DNA of 64,000 nucleotides from Lamellibrachia satsuma (Eukaryota; Annelida; Polychaeta; Sabellida; Siboglinidae): NCBI GenBank assembly GCA_033239005.1, contig BSQZ01000001.1, positions 32,282,188 to 32,346,187 of the forward strand, read 5' to 3'. Shown piece by piece: positions 52,329 to 63,479 of this stretch (position 1 is its first letter; each line of letters starts with the position of its first letter). The notes under the pieces were generated by a model. It saw only the letters and a program-made list of their open reading frames with translations, ran no database searches and was not told where the DNA came from. The position numbers and the translations under genes were made by a program.

Positions 52329-52393
52329 CAATTGACCAACTGAAGAGCGATGACAGAGAAACATATGATGGCGAGCAAGGTTCCTCGCGCCAT
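52329..52393 (-). CDS. First exon of a putative secreted protein A (signal peptide only)
   Basis: The reverse strand encodes MARGTLLAIICFSVIALQLV plus N and two bases before a GTAAGT donor: a short polar start, then a hydrophobic core of about 16 residues, as in a signal peptide. The homologous exon at 53829-53892 supports it. Downstream exons were not identified, so the mature product is unknown. A (TA)n stretch at 52406-52422 lies only about 15 bp upstream of the ATG, too close for a standard TATA box. Confidence 0.5.
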
Positions 52394-53828
52394 TGGTGCG
52401 CACTTATATATATATATATACCTGTACAGAAATCTAATTGATCAGGTAAATGCGCACCAATCAGCTGTCATGTTGACGGCGAAAAGTCCCCGTAAATTTC
52501 CCTAGGTCTGTCCCTTCTAAATCCACTGGACGGAATTTGTTAATTAAATGTGATCATTATCTACCAGATTATGACATATCATATTGTATTGGCAAACGTC
52601 GTGTTGGCGGCGTTGTATGTTGTATGTTTAAAGTTACTACGGGTCCTATTATTACCCCTGGGCACTTCCACTCAGCTGCTCAAACTATGCTGCAGGCATT
52701 GTATATTCAAGTTAGTGTGCACAGTGGTCATTATAGTCCTGTCGTTTGAATGGAAATAAACTGGACGAATTGCCAATTTCCAACCTCCACAGTAGTTGGG
52801 GTTTTTACACAGACGGAGAAAAGGTTGCACGTCCTCCTAATTTCAACCAAATACACCGGTGATTCACGGGTAAATCAACTGTATATGCACTAGAAATACA
52901 ATTTCGTATGATAATCTATAAGCGATATTTGCTTGGTCGTAACAATGAAGCGACAGAAATATAAATTACCCCAACCTATGTGAGCCGTTGCCCCTCCCGC
53001 TCGGCATTGTTTCCGCACGGGCATGTTTACACGTCCTTACAGAGTGAGGTCATGTGGGCGGATTCGTTGCAGGCATCGAAATCAGTGTTGAATGCAGGTG
53101 TTGTTGTCAAGAGGCGAGTGCTGATTGTTGATACTACAAACGCAGATTTGCTTCTACCGATATTAATAATGGCCATTCATGATACGATCGTTTCGCGCAC
53201 ATGAAAGATGTGTAGACCCGGCATAAATTAATCGCCGTTGGTACGAGTTGACATTTCACACCCATAGTTCACACAACTGTCGCAACAACATTTAGTGTAT
53301 AGTGCCACTGTTTTATCGGATTAGGCAGCGTGTGGCTTTCGCACGCACTGTCAATGTAGAGTCTAAACAGTGGTGCCGATTGGCCCTAACCACGGAGAAT
53401 TAAAACAACATAATACGGAGCTAGGAATAGTAACATACATACATACAATTTATCCTTTATATAGCTTCAAGGGACTTTGTATCAAACAATTCAACGTTTT
53501 GTGCCAATATATCACTCCTCGTGAGAATGGCTCGGGTAGAAGTATTTTCTCCCCGTGCTACGCCAGGTAACTCAGTTAGTCGTTTATGTGTTTCTTTAAC
53601 TTTCTTTAAAGTTTCTTTAAATATTCGTTTAACATGAATCAAACAAGAATAATTTTAAATCAACGGTAGTAAAACAATACGAACACTATACAGAGTAATA
53701 TGTGTGATATGTCTTGTATTAAACTCGTTCTTTAGATTAGTATAAGTAATGTTGCTCTCATATTAATTACATTAATGTGTCGGCTGCAAGTTGCTAGTTT
53801 CAAGAACAATGAACAAGACAAAACTAAC

Positions 53829-53892
53829 CAAAGACCAACTGAAGAGCGACGACAGAGAAGCAGCTTATAGCAAATACGGTTCCCCGCTCCAT
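53829..53892 (-). CDS. First exon of a putative secreted protein B (signal peptide only)
   Basis: The reverse strand encodes MERGTVFAISCFSVVALQLV plus F and one base before a GTTAGT donor. It is a clear paralogue of the 52329-52393 exon, and the homology extends about 70 bp into the adjoining intron (GTTGCTAGTTTCAAGAAC). One base fewer than copy A at the donor changes the phase. Confidence 0.45.
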
Positions 53893-53894
53893 TA

Positions 53895-55700
53895 TTTATC
53901 ATATATAAGTATAAGTGTCAGTGCTTCTTAATTGTCACCGATGTCACTTTGATATATTATACATGTTGTTCGTCCGCGTTCCGAGCCATAAGATTGGCCT
54001 GTTGCGTACGCAATACTCCATCAACTATTGATGGTTAAATGTCCCCACCAAATCCATTTGGCGTATTGCCCAACTTAATCTATTGGAGGACTTTGCGAAC
54101 AATATTTACAAAATCCACTATATCATAATATGTACATTAAGATAATCTAACATCAAATGCCACTCAATCGTCCCGAAGCTACTTGTAAACTACGACCTTC
54201 TCTGTCGCCTGGTGTATGTTGTGGGAACTAAGAAGAGACCACAGTTTATTGAAAATTGACACCAGGATAGGCACAATATATAGTCAATATTTTATGTCAT
54301 ATATTCCTTTCATTAGCTACACCCTGTCAGAATCCTACGAGATCAATGAGTTTTGCTTTGATCACTCGGTTCCATCCAGCTACTATATTTCTGCAAAGAG
54401 TGCTAAAATAATCCGCAAGCAACGTTGTCGTGTTTGAAGCTAATACATATATTGTTCTCGTTGGTTAACAACTCGGCGACTATCCTAGATTTGATCATTT
54501 AATATACTACAAACATGATTTATTATTACTTTCATTCGTTTCCTGTTGGTTGGATAAACGATTCAGATTGTTTTGGTGGCGCAGTTGCCCTGATGGAAAC
54601 GAGATTGAAATAAATTTTTCATTGGATAATCGGTCCATCGCACACCGATTTTGATCAAGTGTCACCATCAATCAAGTTACGATATAGAGTCTATATTACG
54701 ATATAGAGTCTACGTATCAAATATAGAGTCTATGTATCAAATATAGAGTCTATGTATCAAATGAAATCCGCTAAGGTTCGCTTTGTGTTTCGACCGCTTA
54801 AATTGGCAAACTCAGCAATTATTCTGCCATTTGTTATTTTTTGTAAATACCCATTTCAAATACCTATATCAAAAACATTGTGCCACTGATACAGAGTGAA
54901 CCAGTTTTTTCAACTAGTAAAGACGAAAAGGTGGGATTTTTAATTATTTCTCCCATGCAAGATCTGAGCCGTCTAAACACACTAGTATAAAATTTGTAAC
55001 ACACCAATCTGCTTCCGTGAGACCAGCTAAATGATATGCGATATCAGAATGAAAAGTCCACTTATTTAACGTATTTAAGATCAAACATATCAAAACGACG
55101 TACATAAATCGACAATGAATTCGATAATAAAATAAAAACAACGCACCAAAATGATACCTATGTGGTCGTTAAGTTCAATACCGGCATTGGACAATGACGT
55201 CCTTAGCAATCCTGGATATAACAAGTCATTTCTCATCTGGTGCATTCACATGAGAAAAAAATAGAGTTGATTTCAATTTGTATTTTAAGCCTTACTCCAA
55301 TTCGGTGCAGCATAGTGAGATCTTTTTTAAATCCCATAATGAGCATCAATTATATAATTATTGTTTCAAAGTTGGCAGTTAATTTCTATATACAGCAATA
55401 ACACTTTAAAACATTCGAGCTTTATAGGGCTTTGCACAGCAGTTAAAAGTAGTTAGTAAAATGAAGGTGTGTAATCCTACTACTACCGCAGGGTCAGCTG
55501 CTTGCGTAGGATTTCCTCTAGACCAACAGTCTAGCAGCAGCTAATTCGATCTAACCTAGACAGACGATCCGGTATGTACAGGTGCGATTTGAAGGATGGG
55601 TGTCCACAGAAGTGATTCTACATCTTCTTGGTCATGCCTGGTCATGGCGAAACTCGTACTTCTTCTTGCGTAGCCATAGCCTTAATTAAGGATTGTATTC
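53895..55700. other. Intergenic; one short repeat
   Basis: No gene recognised. 54680-54765 holds four to five copies of a 20-bp unit ATATAGAGTCTATGTATCAA. Confidence 0.5.
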
Positions 55701-55705
55701 TCCCT

Positions 55706-56757
55706 GCAGTCTCTGTAGCCACTTCGAGTCCACCATCTGTCCAATGTTTCATGTTGTCAATCTCTCTAGCAACTTCAAGTCAACTATCTGTCCAATGCTT
55801 CATATTGTCAATATGTCTAGCCACTTTAAGTCCACCATCTCTCCAATGTTTCATGTCGTCAATCTCTCTGGCCACTTTGAGTCCACGACCAGTCCAGTTG
55901 TCAATATCTCTAGCCACTTCGAATCCACCATCTGTCCAATGTTTCATGTTGTCAATCTCTCTAGCAACTTCAAGTCAAATATCTGTCCTATGCTTCATAT
56001 TGTCAATCTGTCTAGCCACTTTGAGTCCACCATCTCTCCAATATTTCATGTCGTCAATATCTCTGGCCACTTTGAGTCCACGACCAGTCCAGTCGTCAAT
56101 CTCTCTAGCCACTTCGAGTCCACCATCTGTCCAATGTTTCGTGTTGTCAATCTCTCTAGCAACTTCAAGTCAAATATCTGTCCAATGCTTCATATTGTCA
56201 ATCTGTCTAGCCACTTTGAGTCCACCATCTCTCCAATGTTTGATGTCGTCAATCTCTCTGGCCACTTTGAGTCCACGACCAGTCCAGTTGTCAATCTCTC
56301 TAGCCACTTCGAGTCCACCATCTGTCCAATGTTTCATGTTGGCAATCTCTCTAGCAACGTCAAGTCAACTATCTGTCCAATGCTTCATATTGTCAATCTG
56401 TCTAACCACTTTGAGTCCACCATCTCTCCAATGTTTCATGTCTTCAATCTCTCTGGCCACTTTGAGTCCACGGCCAGTCCAGTGCTTCATGTTGTCAATC
56501 TCTCTCTAGCCACTTCAAGTCCACCATCTGTCCAGTGCTTCATGCTGTCAATCTCTCTCTAGCCACTTCGAGTCCACCATCTGTCCAATGTTTCATGTTG
56601 TCAAACTCTCTATATCCACTTCAAGTTCACCATCTGTCCAGTGCTTCATATTGTCAATCTCTCTCTAGCCACTTCAAGTCCACCATTTGTCCAATGCTTG
56701 ATCTTGTCAATCTCTCTAGCCACTTCGAGTCCACCATCTGTACAATGTTCATATTGT
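55706..56757 (+). repeat. 51-bp minisatellite with 42-bp variants, about 21 units
   Basis: Unit GTCAATCTCTCTAGCCACTT, CGAGTCCACCATCTGTCCAA, TGTTTCATGTT. Shorter units end in CCACGACCAGTCCAGTT. Alternating unit types form a higher-order pattern of about four units. Multiples of 3 keep two forward frames open for about 290 codons (NLSSHFESTICPMFHV), without splice or initiation context. Confidence 0.94.
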
Positions 56758-56915
56758 CAAAAACAAGGTTGACACGTATCTCAGGATAGCGGGTTACACG
56801 TAGAAGAACAATGTTGGACTCTCGATAAGCCAATGGCTTCCTTGTCCACTTGCCATCTCGGCCTTTGGCTTGGATGGCAAATCTTGTTAAATCTTGTTAA
56901 ATCCCGTCTCTTGGC
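56755..56915 (+). mobile_element. CR1-like LINE extreme 3' end
   Basis: Codons for NKVDTYLRIAGYT are followed by GATAAGCCAATGGCTTCCTT and CCTTTGGCTTGGATGGCAAA, with the repeated AAATCTTGTT tail. It is inserted right at the end of the 51-bp array. Confidence 0.85.
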
Positions 56916-56919
56916 TAAC

Positions 56920-57423
56920 TTGCACACCAATCGCCTTCCCTCCTGACACCTTCAATCCCATATCCCTCACTCCCATTGCTTTCACTCTCATCTCCTTCCC
57001 TCCCGTCTCCTTCGCTCGTGTCTCCCCAATCCCCTCTCCTTCGCTCCAGTTGTCTTCCATCCCTTTTCTCTCCTTCCCGTCTCCTTTCGTCCGGTCTCCT
57101 TACATCATGTCTCCCTACGACCTGTCACCTTACCTCCTCTCAGCCTCCTCCCAGGCTAAGGTAAGCTCTCCCTAGCATCTCTCTCACCGTCTTCCCCCAC
57201 TTTATCATCTACTGTCCCCCACCGGAACCACTGAAACAACCCACCTGTTTCCTTCCCACCACTGCCACAACAAGCAGTCTCATATGTTCCAACTCCACCT
57301 CTAATTCTTTCATCTTAGCACATCCCCTACACTAAAAACTAGAAAAATCCGCCTGAACCTCAGCCCATGACTAACAGCGATGATTACTGGTGTTCCCAAG
57401 GGTCGATTTTAAGACCACTCCTA

Positions 57424-57460
<37 letters not shown>

Positions 57461-57500
57461 CTATGCTATCTCAAAATCACTCAGGCGTGGCATCGTTGAA
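56920..57500. other. Pyrimidine-rich tract and short (AT)n
   Basis: 56925-57330 is strongly C/T-rich (CTCCTTCCCTCCCGTCTCCT style) with a rough 20-bp periodicity and no G-rich runs. 57428-57456 is an (AT)n run. No gene. Confidence 0.7.
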
Positions 57501-57509
57501 GGCCAAGAC

Positions 57510-57965
57510 GGTCAGAAGCGTTTGGGTCATGGAACGTGCGACTGACACTGTCTACTGTGAATATTGTGTACTCACAGATACGAGCTGTCCTTCAGTATCC
57601 GCGGGCCCTTGACGTCGCCACTCCACGAGTTGGACCCCAGAACGCTGCCTCACGTAATAATCAAAGCCCACATTAAACATGTCGGGCAAACATTGACCAC
57701 AGGCACTACGCGAGTCGTGATACTACCCCCAAAGAGTGTGTACGTATTGCAAAACAATGCTAATCTCTACATCGTTCTATTTCCACAATTCGGTTCATTC
57801 ACATATGAAGATACGCTAGTCGTGACCACAGCACGCGAAGAGCCAATGAACCGGCGGAATTCACATCACATAAATCACGTCCTTGTCGCGCTTGGATGTC
57901 GACGGGACGCGGAATGAATGTCTGTGTTCTTTGAAGCATGACATGACATCGTTGGCAAGAACCGC
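57510..57965 (+). mobile_element. Dispersed repeat, continuous copy
   Basis: Collinear with 35456-35820 plus 36570-36705. The plus strand has an open stretch (LHELDPRTLPHVIIKAHIKH, then TTRVVILPPKSVYVLQNNAN) with coding-like composition, possibly an element protein fragment. No family recognised. Confidence 0.7.
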
Positions 57966-57969
57966 CGTT

Positions 57970-58764
57970 TTATCCAACGAACTCCGCACATTTAATCATA
58001 TCTGACCATCTGGTGCCCGTCGTCGACGCTGTCAGCCGTGAAGTCTCACGGTCTCCCTGCACGCGGTCAACCGTGAAGCCTCACGCTCCGGTGACTACGC
58101 TCTGCCCTACAACCTCTCACATTACAGCATTCGTCCCATATCTGACAGTGCAGATCAAATTCGAGTTCCTGCCCTTTTACTAAACATCCGGTCCTGTCAA
58201 CTGAAACGTGCGCCGCAGTAATATTTCTGATCGACGCTCGCGAGTAACACACAAGGGATGGTCTGTTGTTTCCTCCACTACGGTGCTCACTTCGAAGTGG
58301 ATACTGTATAACGATTCCTGTGTAACACCGTTCAGCGACTTCGAAGGGTAAACAAATACCGTTTTATGCTGCATGTTAATGGCCACTGATGCATGTGAAA
58401 AGGGACACTACATCATATATGCATGTAATGAAGTAATATACAGCAGGAAGGATGTACTAAATCATATTGTTTTTATCGATTTATTTTTGTTTCTCGTAAT
58501 TATGTGTGCAGCACGTATTTATATGTAATTTAATTGGAATATAATATATGAAAAACGACACTACGTATTCGTGTAAGAAGTTTGTACACTGAGAATGACG
58601 TACGAAATCATAATTATTACTTGCTGCATAACTCTGTATTAATAGTTCAGATGAACTATACTGTATAGAAATACACACCACATATGAATGATATGCGTAT
58701 ATTTATGCAATTTATTATTATTATTATTAACATGAGGCTAAGTACAAAGGCTGAGCTTTTTCAG
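57970..58764. other. Intergenic, nothing recognised
   Basis: 58025-58085 has a small repeat (GTCAGCCGTGAAGTCTCACG and GTCAACCGTGAAGCCTCACG). 58716-58729 is a short (ATT)n. Confidence 0.4.
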
Positions 58765-60331
58765 TGCCTTTGAAGACCTGGTGCCGCCCAATGACAGTGC
58801 CTTCTCGCAGAGGGAAGCTCACATGATCATCATTGATGACGCAGCTCTTGTTAACATCCTCAAGAAACGTTCGATGACTATGCATCCATGTTCATGGAAC
58901 ACATCAGGAGACAGTTTGTTGTGTTTGTCGTGTTGGCATCGTGTTCGATGTGTACAGACCTGACAGCCTCAAGACGACCAGACGGAGAAAAAGAGGGAAC
59001 GGGACAAGGAGATGAGTTGAGGGTCGAAAGAAGTTACCTGCAAACTGACCAGAGTTCTTGCGAGAGAATGACAACAAGACAAAACTATTTAACCTATTAA
59101 GTGAAAGTGTGACTGCCGACATATTTCCTGGCAATGTGGTGATCACACATGGAGGCGAGCTGCTGTGCTCAGAGGCAACTAGTGTGGAGTGACTATCACC
59201 GTGTACACACGAAGAGGCATACACCAGGATGCTGTTGCATGTTGCGGATGGTGTCAAGCAGGGAAGACAGAATATCGTCATAAGAAGAATGTTATAAGAC
59301 GCTGTCGTACTAGCTGTTAGTTTTGCTCGCAGATTTTGCTGTGAACGTTTTGTGGTAGCGATCGGCAGAGGGAAATCATTCCGATACGTCAATGAAACTG
59401 CTATTGCACACGTGCTTGGTATTGACAAACGCAAGGCACTGCCTGTCTTCCATGCACGGACCGGGTGTGATACCACATCGTGTTTCGCTGGAATAGGTAA
59501 ACGCACGGCTTGGGCATCATGGAATGCTTTCAGTAGTGTAACGCCTGCGCTGTGTGCTCTTACAGACACTCCCTCGGCAGCTATCTTGAGAGACGTTCTA
59601 CCAACCATCGAGAAGCACGTTGTTCTACTATACGACCGGAGCAGTTCTGAGGACGATGTGAACCGCGTCAGACAGGTCCTTTTCACGCAGAAAGGAAGGG
59701 AGATCGAGAAGATTCCACCAACGCAGGATGCCCTCATGCAACACCTGGTCCGAGTGGGCTACCAGGCTGACGACATATGGAGCCAGACCCTGCTGAAAGC
59801 ACCACACCTGGTCCGAGTGGGCTAGCAGGCTGACGACATCTGGAGCCAGGCCCTGCTGAAAGCATCACACCTGGTCCGAGTGGGCTACCAGGCTGCGACA
59901 TATGGAGCCAGGCCCTACTGAAAGCACCACACCTGGTCCGAGTGGGCTACCAGGCTGACGACATCTGGAGCCAGGCCCTGCTGAAAGCACCACACCTGGT
60001 CCGAGTGGGCTACCAGGCTGACGACATATGGAGCCAGGCCTGCTGAAAGCACCACACCTGGTCCGAGTGGGCTACCAGACTGACGACATATGGAGCCAGG
60101 CCCTGCTGAAAGCATCACACCTGCCCAGTCCAGCAGACTTCGGCTGGATTCGAAAGGGGACGTGTCTGAATGGGAGGTGCAATTGATGACACTTCCACCT
60201 GCAGGTACAGCTTGCCGTGCGATCATCAAGTGTGGCTGCACGAACGGCTGTAGAGGACAGTGTCTGTGTTTAAAAGCCAACCTGCGCTTCACAATGTTGT
60301 GCAAATGCGGTGGATGTCAGCGGGATGTGTG
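58765..60331 (+). pseudogene. Decayed member of a multicopy invertebrate protein family with a C-terminal CXC domain
   Basis: Segments in different frames follow the order of a protein type found in many copies in cnidarian, mollusc and fish data: REAHMIIIDDAALVNILKKR, FMEHIRRQF, NVVITHGGELLCSEATSVE, YTRMLLHVADGVKQGRQNIV, then an open stretch at 59352-59825 with IGRGKSFRYVNETAIAHVLG, FHARTGCDTTSCFAGIGKRT, VVLLYDR and LFTQKGREIEKIPPTQDALM. After a 63-bp in-frame-type expansion it ends GTACRAIIKCGCTNGCRG and KCGGC, a CXC (tesmin/TSO1-like) cysteine cluster. Stops and shifts near 58890-59100 and 59300 show decay. The function of the family is not established; it is probably spread with mobile elements. 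Confidence 0.7.
59746..60122 (+). repeat. 63-bp coding-derived tandem repeat, about 6 copies
   Basis: Unit encodes HLVRVGYQADDIWSQALLKA plus P, a stretch that matches a single-copy segment in related proteins. One-base deletions in the third and fifth copies and a TAG in the second break the frame. Confidence 0.9.
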
Positions 60332-60434
60332 AACTGTTTGGGAATCCTTGGTGTGAATTTGGGGGGTAGGCATCATTATAACGTGATTAAGATAATGTTT
60401 GAAGTGACTTTGCCCGTTTTAGAGAATAATATCT

Positions 60435-61005
60435 AAGTAACACCCTTAAAATCGTTGCACCTGATAACCTATATTTTGACATCAACATCAAGGCTCTAGG
60501 ATGTGTAAATCGATATGGGGATGACAGGCTTCGTCGGGCACAATCTTTTAAAATGACGGATATCTGAAAGTTAACGAAGGTCAAAAGTAATATATGTTAA
60601 ATCATCGCATCTAAAAAACATATATTTTGATATCAACTGTGTGGCTCTAGGTTACGTAGTTCTTTAGATATGGGAATAATAGGCTATGGCGGGCGTCATT
60701 TTTTAAAATGGTGGATATATGAATGTCGGCGAAGGGCAAGCGTAACATTTTTCAAATTGTTACCCACAAATCTTTACGGCTCCACGTGACATAGACATTT
60801 GTTTGACGACTGCTATCTTTAAAAATTGCCGATATGAATGTCGGAAAAGTTTAAAAGTAAAACATGTTAAATGTTTGACCCCTAAAACCTATATTTAGAC
60901 ACGGAAATTATAGTTCTACGTGACGCAGTTATTAAGATATGGGAAAATTTAATGCGGCGGCCATTTTTTTAAATGGCGGCCATCTGCCGTATGACTTAAA
61001 CGTTT
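60435..61005 (+). repeat. About 160-bp diverged tandem repeat, 4 units
   Basis: Each unit carries CTATATTTTGACATCAA, then GGCTCTAGGTTACGTAGTT, TTAAGATATGGG, a CCATTTTTTAAAATGG-type palindrome and GAATGTCGGCGAAGG. The units are strongly diverged (by eye 65-75 percent identity). Confidence 0.75.
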
Positions 61006-61420
61006 GGTTGCTTGTCCACAAACCAGACCAATCTTGGATTTTGCCAAAGCTGCAGGTTTTGGGGTATTTCCGTTCGACTTTAGGCGAAGTTTTATTTACT
61101 GTAAACCTTGGCTTGGATACTAGTATCATCAAATCACTGCTATATTGGCCTGAATGAACGTTATTCCAATGAAAATGTCAGTCGAGGATTCGTTCAACAG
61201 CGACACGCCCATTGGCATTTTCTGCCCAACCAATTTTTCCTATCTTTGCCATTACATTCATTTAAATGAAAAATTGCCAATATTTATAATGGGAGGTATG
61301 GGCCAAATTCCATATTATTCAAAATTGTCACAATTTTTTATAATTAAAAAGCCTGCTTGCATCAAAATCGATGCTGATTGAGGTAAACAGGTAAATGTCT
61401 AATAGTGCCATAACATTTAA
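61005..61420. other. Spacer, nothing recognised
   Basis: No repeat or coding signal was found beyond short composition-driven frames. Confidence 0.35.
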
Positions 61421-61424
61421 ATTA

Positions 61425-61550
61425 TATGTTGCAGATGAAGAAATTGATGGCTTTGCGTTGATAAACCTGGATGAAGCAGACATCAAGTAGCTTGTACCAA
61501 AGTTGGGCCCCGGGAAGCAATTAAAGGCACTACTACAAAATATGGGAACA
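61425..61550 (+). pseudogene. SAM-domain fragment
   Basis: Reads DEEIDGFALINLDEADIK, an in-frame TAG, then LVPKLGPGKQLKALL. This is the helix 3-5 part of a SAM domain (EIDGxALLxLxExDIKxLxPKLGPxxKL). The stop makes it a relic. Confidence 0.75.
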
Positions 61551-62165
61551 AGTGTTAATGCAACTGAACTTGCTTTGGTCTCCAAATATAAAATGACAGT
61601 TTGTGGTATAATCTGCCATAAAATGAGAAATACATGCGAAATCACTACCGCTGTCACACAACACAATACATGCCATTTAGTATCTAAGGTATACTACACC
61701 TAAATGCAACTTTAAGTGGATAATGAAGCTTCAAGTGAATAGAAGGCATGTGTTAACGATTTGTATTTGTGAGTGACAACATGAGCAGATGGCACGTATT
61801 ATATGGTACTGTTTTAGGTGCATCATTGTACATGTATCATGTGTATGCCTGTGTATGTCTGTGTATGCCTGTATATGCTTGTGTATGCATGTGTATGTGG
61901 TGGCAGATAAAGAGTAACGGAAGTACGACATCAAGGTGACATCACCTAAAGCTGCTCAATATGACGTCCAGTGTTCCCTGTGCGACATATGTAGCTGTTG
62001 GATATTACAACCAAAAGCTAAATAACTGTTAGCTATTATAACCAAAAGCTAAATAACGTCAGACGTCATCTGCTCAGTGGTAGCCATGTCACTAATGTAA
62101 GTCATCTGTGCATGGAGGCCACCGTGACTTTATAGTCATCAACACAAAGTTCCAAGGTGTGTTTA
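61550..62165. other. Spacer with small repeats
   Basis: 61835-61900 is a GTGTATGCCT/GTGTATGTCT repeat. 62005-62058 has two copies of ATTATAACCAAAAGCTAAAT. No gene. Confidence 0.6.
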
Positions 62166-62169
62166 TGTA

Positions 62170-63440
62170 CAAAGAGAATTGTTTTGTGTGTCATGTCTGT
62201 GGAACCACAGGAACCCTTCTTTGAAGTGCGGTGGTAAGAAGGCTTTGGCTAATGCTGAAAGGCGTGTTAGGGCACAGCTCATAAGCAGGCTTTTGCTACG
62301 AATTCTACAAAGATCACATCCTTCTTCACAGCTAAACCAGGCCCATCTCAAACCAAAGAAAATGCTGTACAACCAGTTGCAGTGTGGCATGGCATTTTTC
62401 GTGATTCAGACGACTTAAATCCAGGTCAAGACAATTTCCAACTTAGTTGGTATGCAGAACCTCATTATACTCTCATTCTCCTAAATGAAGACGGCAGTTC
62501 ATCTACTGTAGTTGAACATTTAGGAGCCCCTAGTGAAAGAGAGTTGCTGAATGTGAAACATTTAAGAATCAGTGCACTCACTGTTCTGACATTCCAAAGC
62601 AGCCGTCTATCTGGAAACTATGCATTTTACGAACAGAAAGAACGGAGATTGATCAAGAAGACTCAGTTGTTCTTCGTGTCCTCCAAATATCTTCGACTCC
62701 GAATCAGGGTGAGAAGCATAAAGGAGAAGTTATCAGATTACGCTACTCGTTGTTCGACGAAGGCAGTGTGTAGGCAGCTTGCGAAAGCTGATGAACAGGG
62801 TTTGCTGAAGGATCGCAATGTAGTTGTTGACATGTTTTTCGACCATTGCCCAGAACATCCATGTCCAGAAGAACTGATAAAGGTATAAAAAGTACCAAAG
62901 TTGATGTTACGAGCAGCACGTTTTGAACAATCCACTGCACCCAGGATATCCGAATATTCCAGTGTTCATCCATCCTTCCCTTAATAGATTTGATGCTGAG
63001 TTTGTTCAGAATCAGTGGGATCAGACTCAGCATTTCTACAATGAACACTTGAGAGAGTTTATTGGCCCCTTGGTAGGGCGAGCTTCTGGTGGTGATAGTA
63101 GAAGAACGTTGATGTTACGAGCAGCACGATCCAACACAGATGCAAGAAACCAGGCAATCCCTCGTGATCTTATTTTCATCTTCACATGCGTGGTGGATGA
63201 AGAGACCCGTACACCTAGGATTACATCCATAACCATAAATAAACTGGTCAACCACTTACATCGTGGATAGTGGGTGCTGTAGATGGATGACTATATGGTG
63301 CACAGCATTCATTTGCTGTTCGTGTTGGATTATTTCAGCGTTGATCGTCATGTGCTCACCAGAGATGGTGTGAACAAAATAGATCGACAAAACTGGAGAT
63401 CTGCCCAAAGATTAGTCTGGAGAGAAGGCATTGATACTCC
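62170..63440 (+). pseudogene. Decayed member of a SAM-associated multicopy invertebrate family
   Basis: Open segments in shifting frames: GKKALANAERRVRAQLISRL, then RLRIRVRSIKEKLSDYATRC, DMFFDHCPEHPCPEEL, then NIPVFIHPSLNRFDAEFVQN, FIGPLVGRASGGDSRRTLML and KIDRQNWRSAQRL. IHPxLxRxxAEFxQNQWD, GRASGGxSRR and DRQNWxSAQRL recur in an uncharacterised family abundant in invertebrate genomes and, as I recall, found with SAM domains, consistent with the SAM relic 700 bp upstream. Frameshifts and stops indicate a pseudogene. A 20-bp direct repeat (GTTGATGTTACGAGCAGCAC) at 62903 and 63110 may mark an internal rearrangement. Confidence 0.6.
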
Positions 63441-63479
63441 CAGGCAGCTGGCAAGAGATGCTGGTATTTTCTGGTAGCG

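Noticed and set aside
52406..52422. TATA box for the signal-peptide exon at 52393
   Set aside because: A (TA)n run only about 15 bp upstream of the ATG leaves no room for a start site 30 bp downstream; it is more likely a microsatellite.
55628..56562. Two open frames of about 290 codons
   Set aside because: Translations of the 51/42-bp minisatellite; no splice sites, no recognised domain.
58904..59737. Reverse-strand 277-codon open frame
   Set aside because: It is the antisense shadow of the CXC-family pseudogene, whose plus strand matches the family order; the reverse translation has no recognisable domain.
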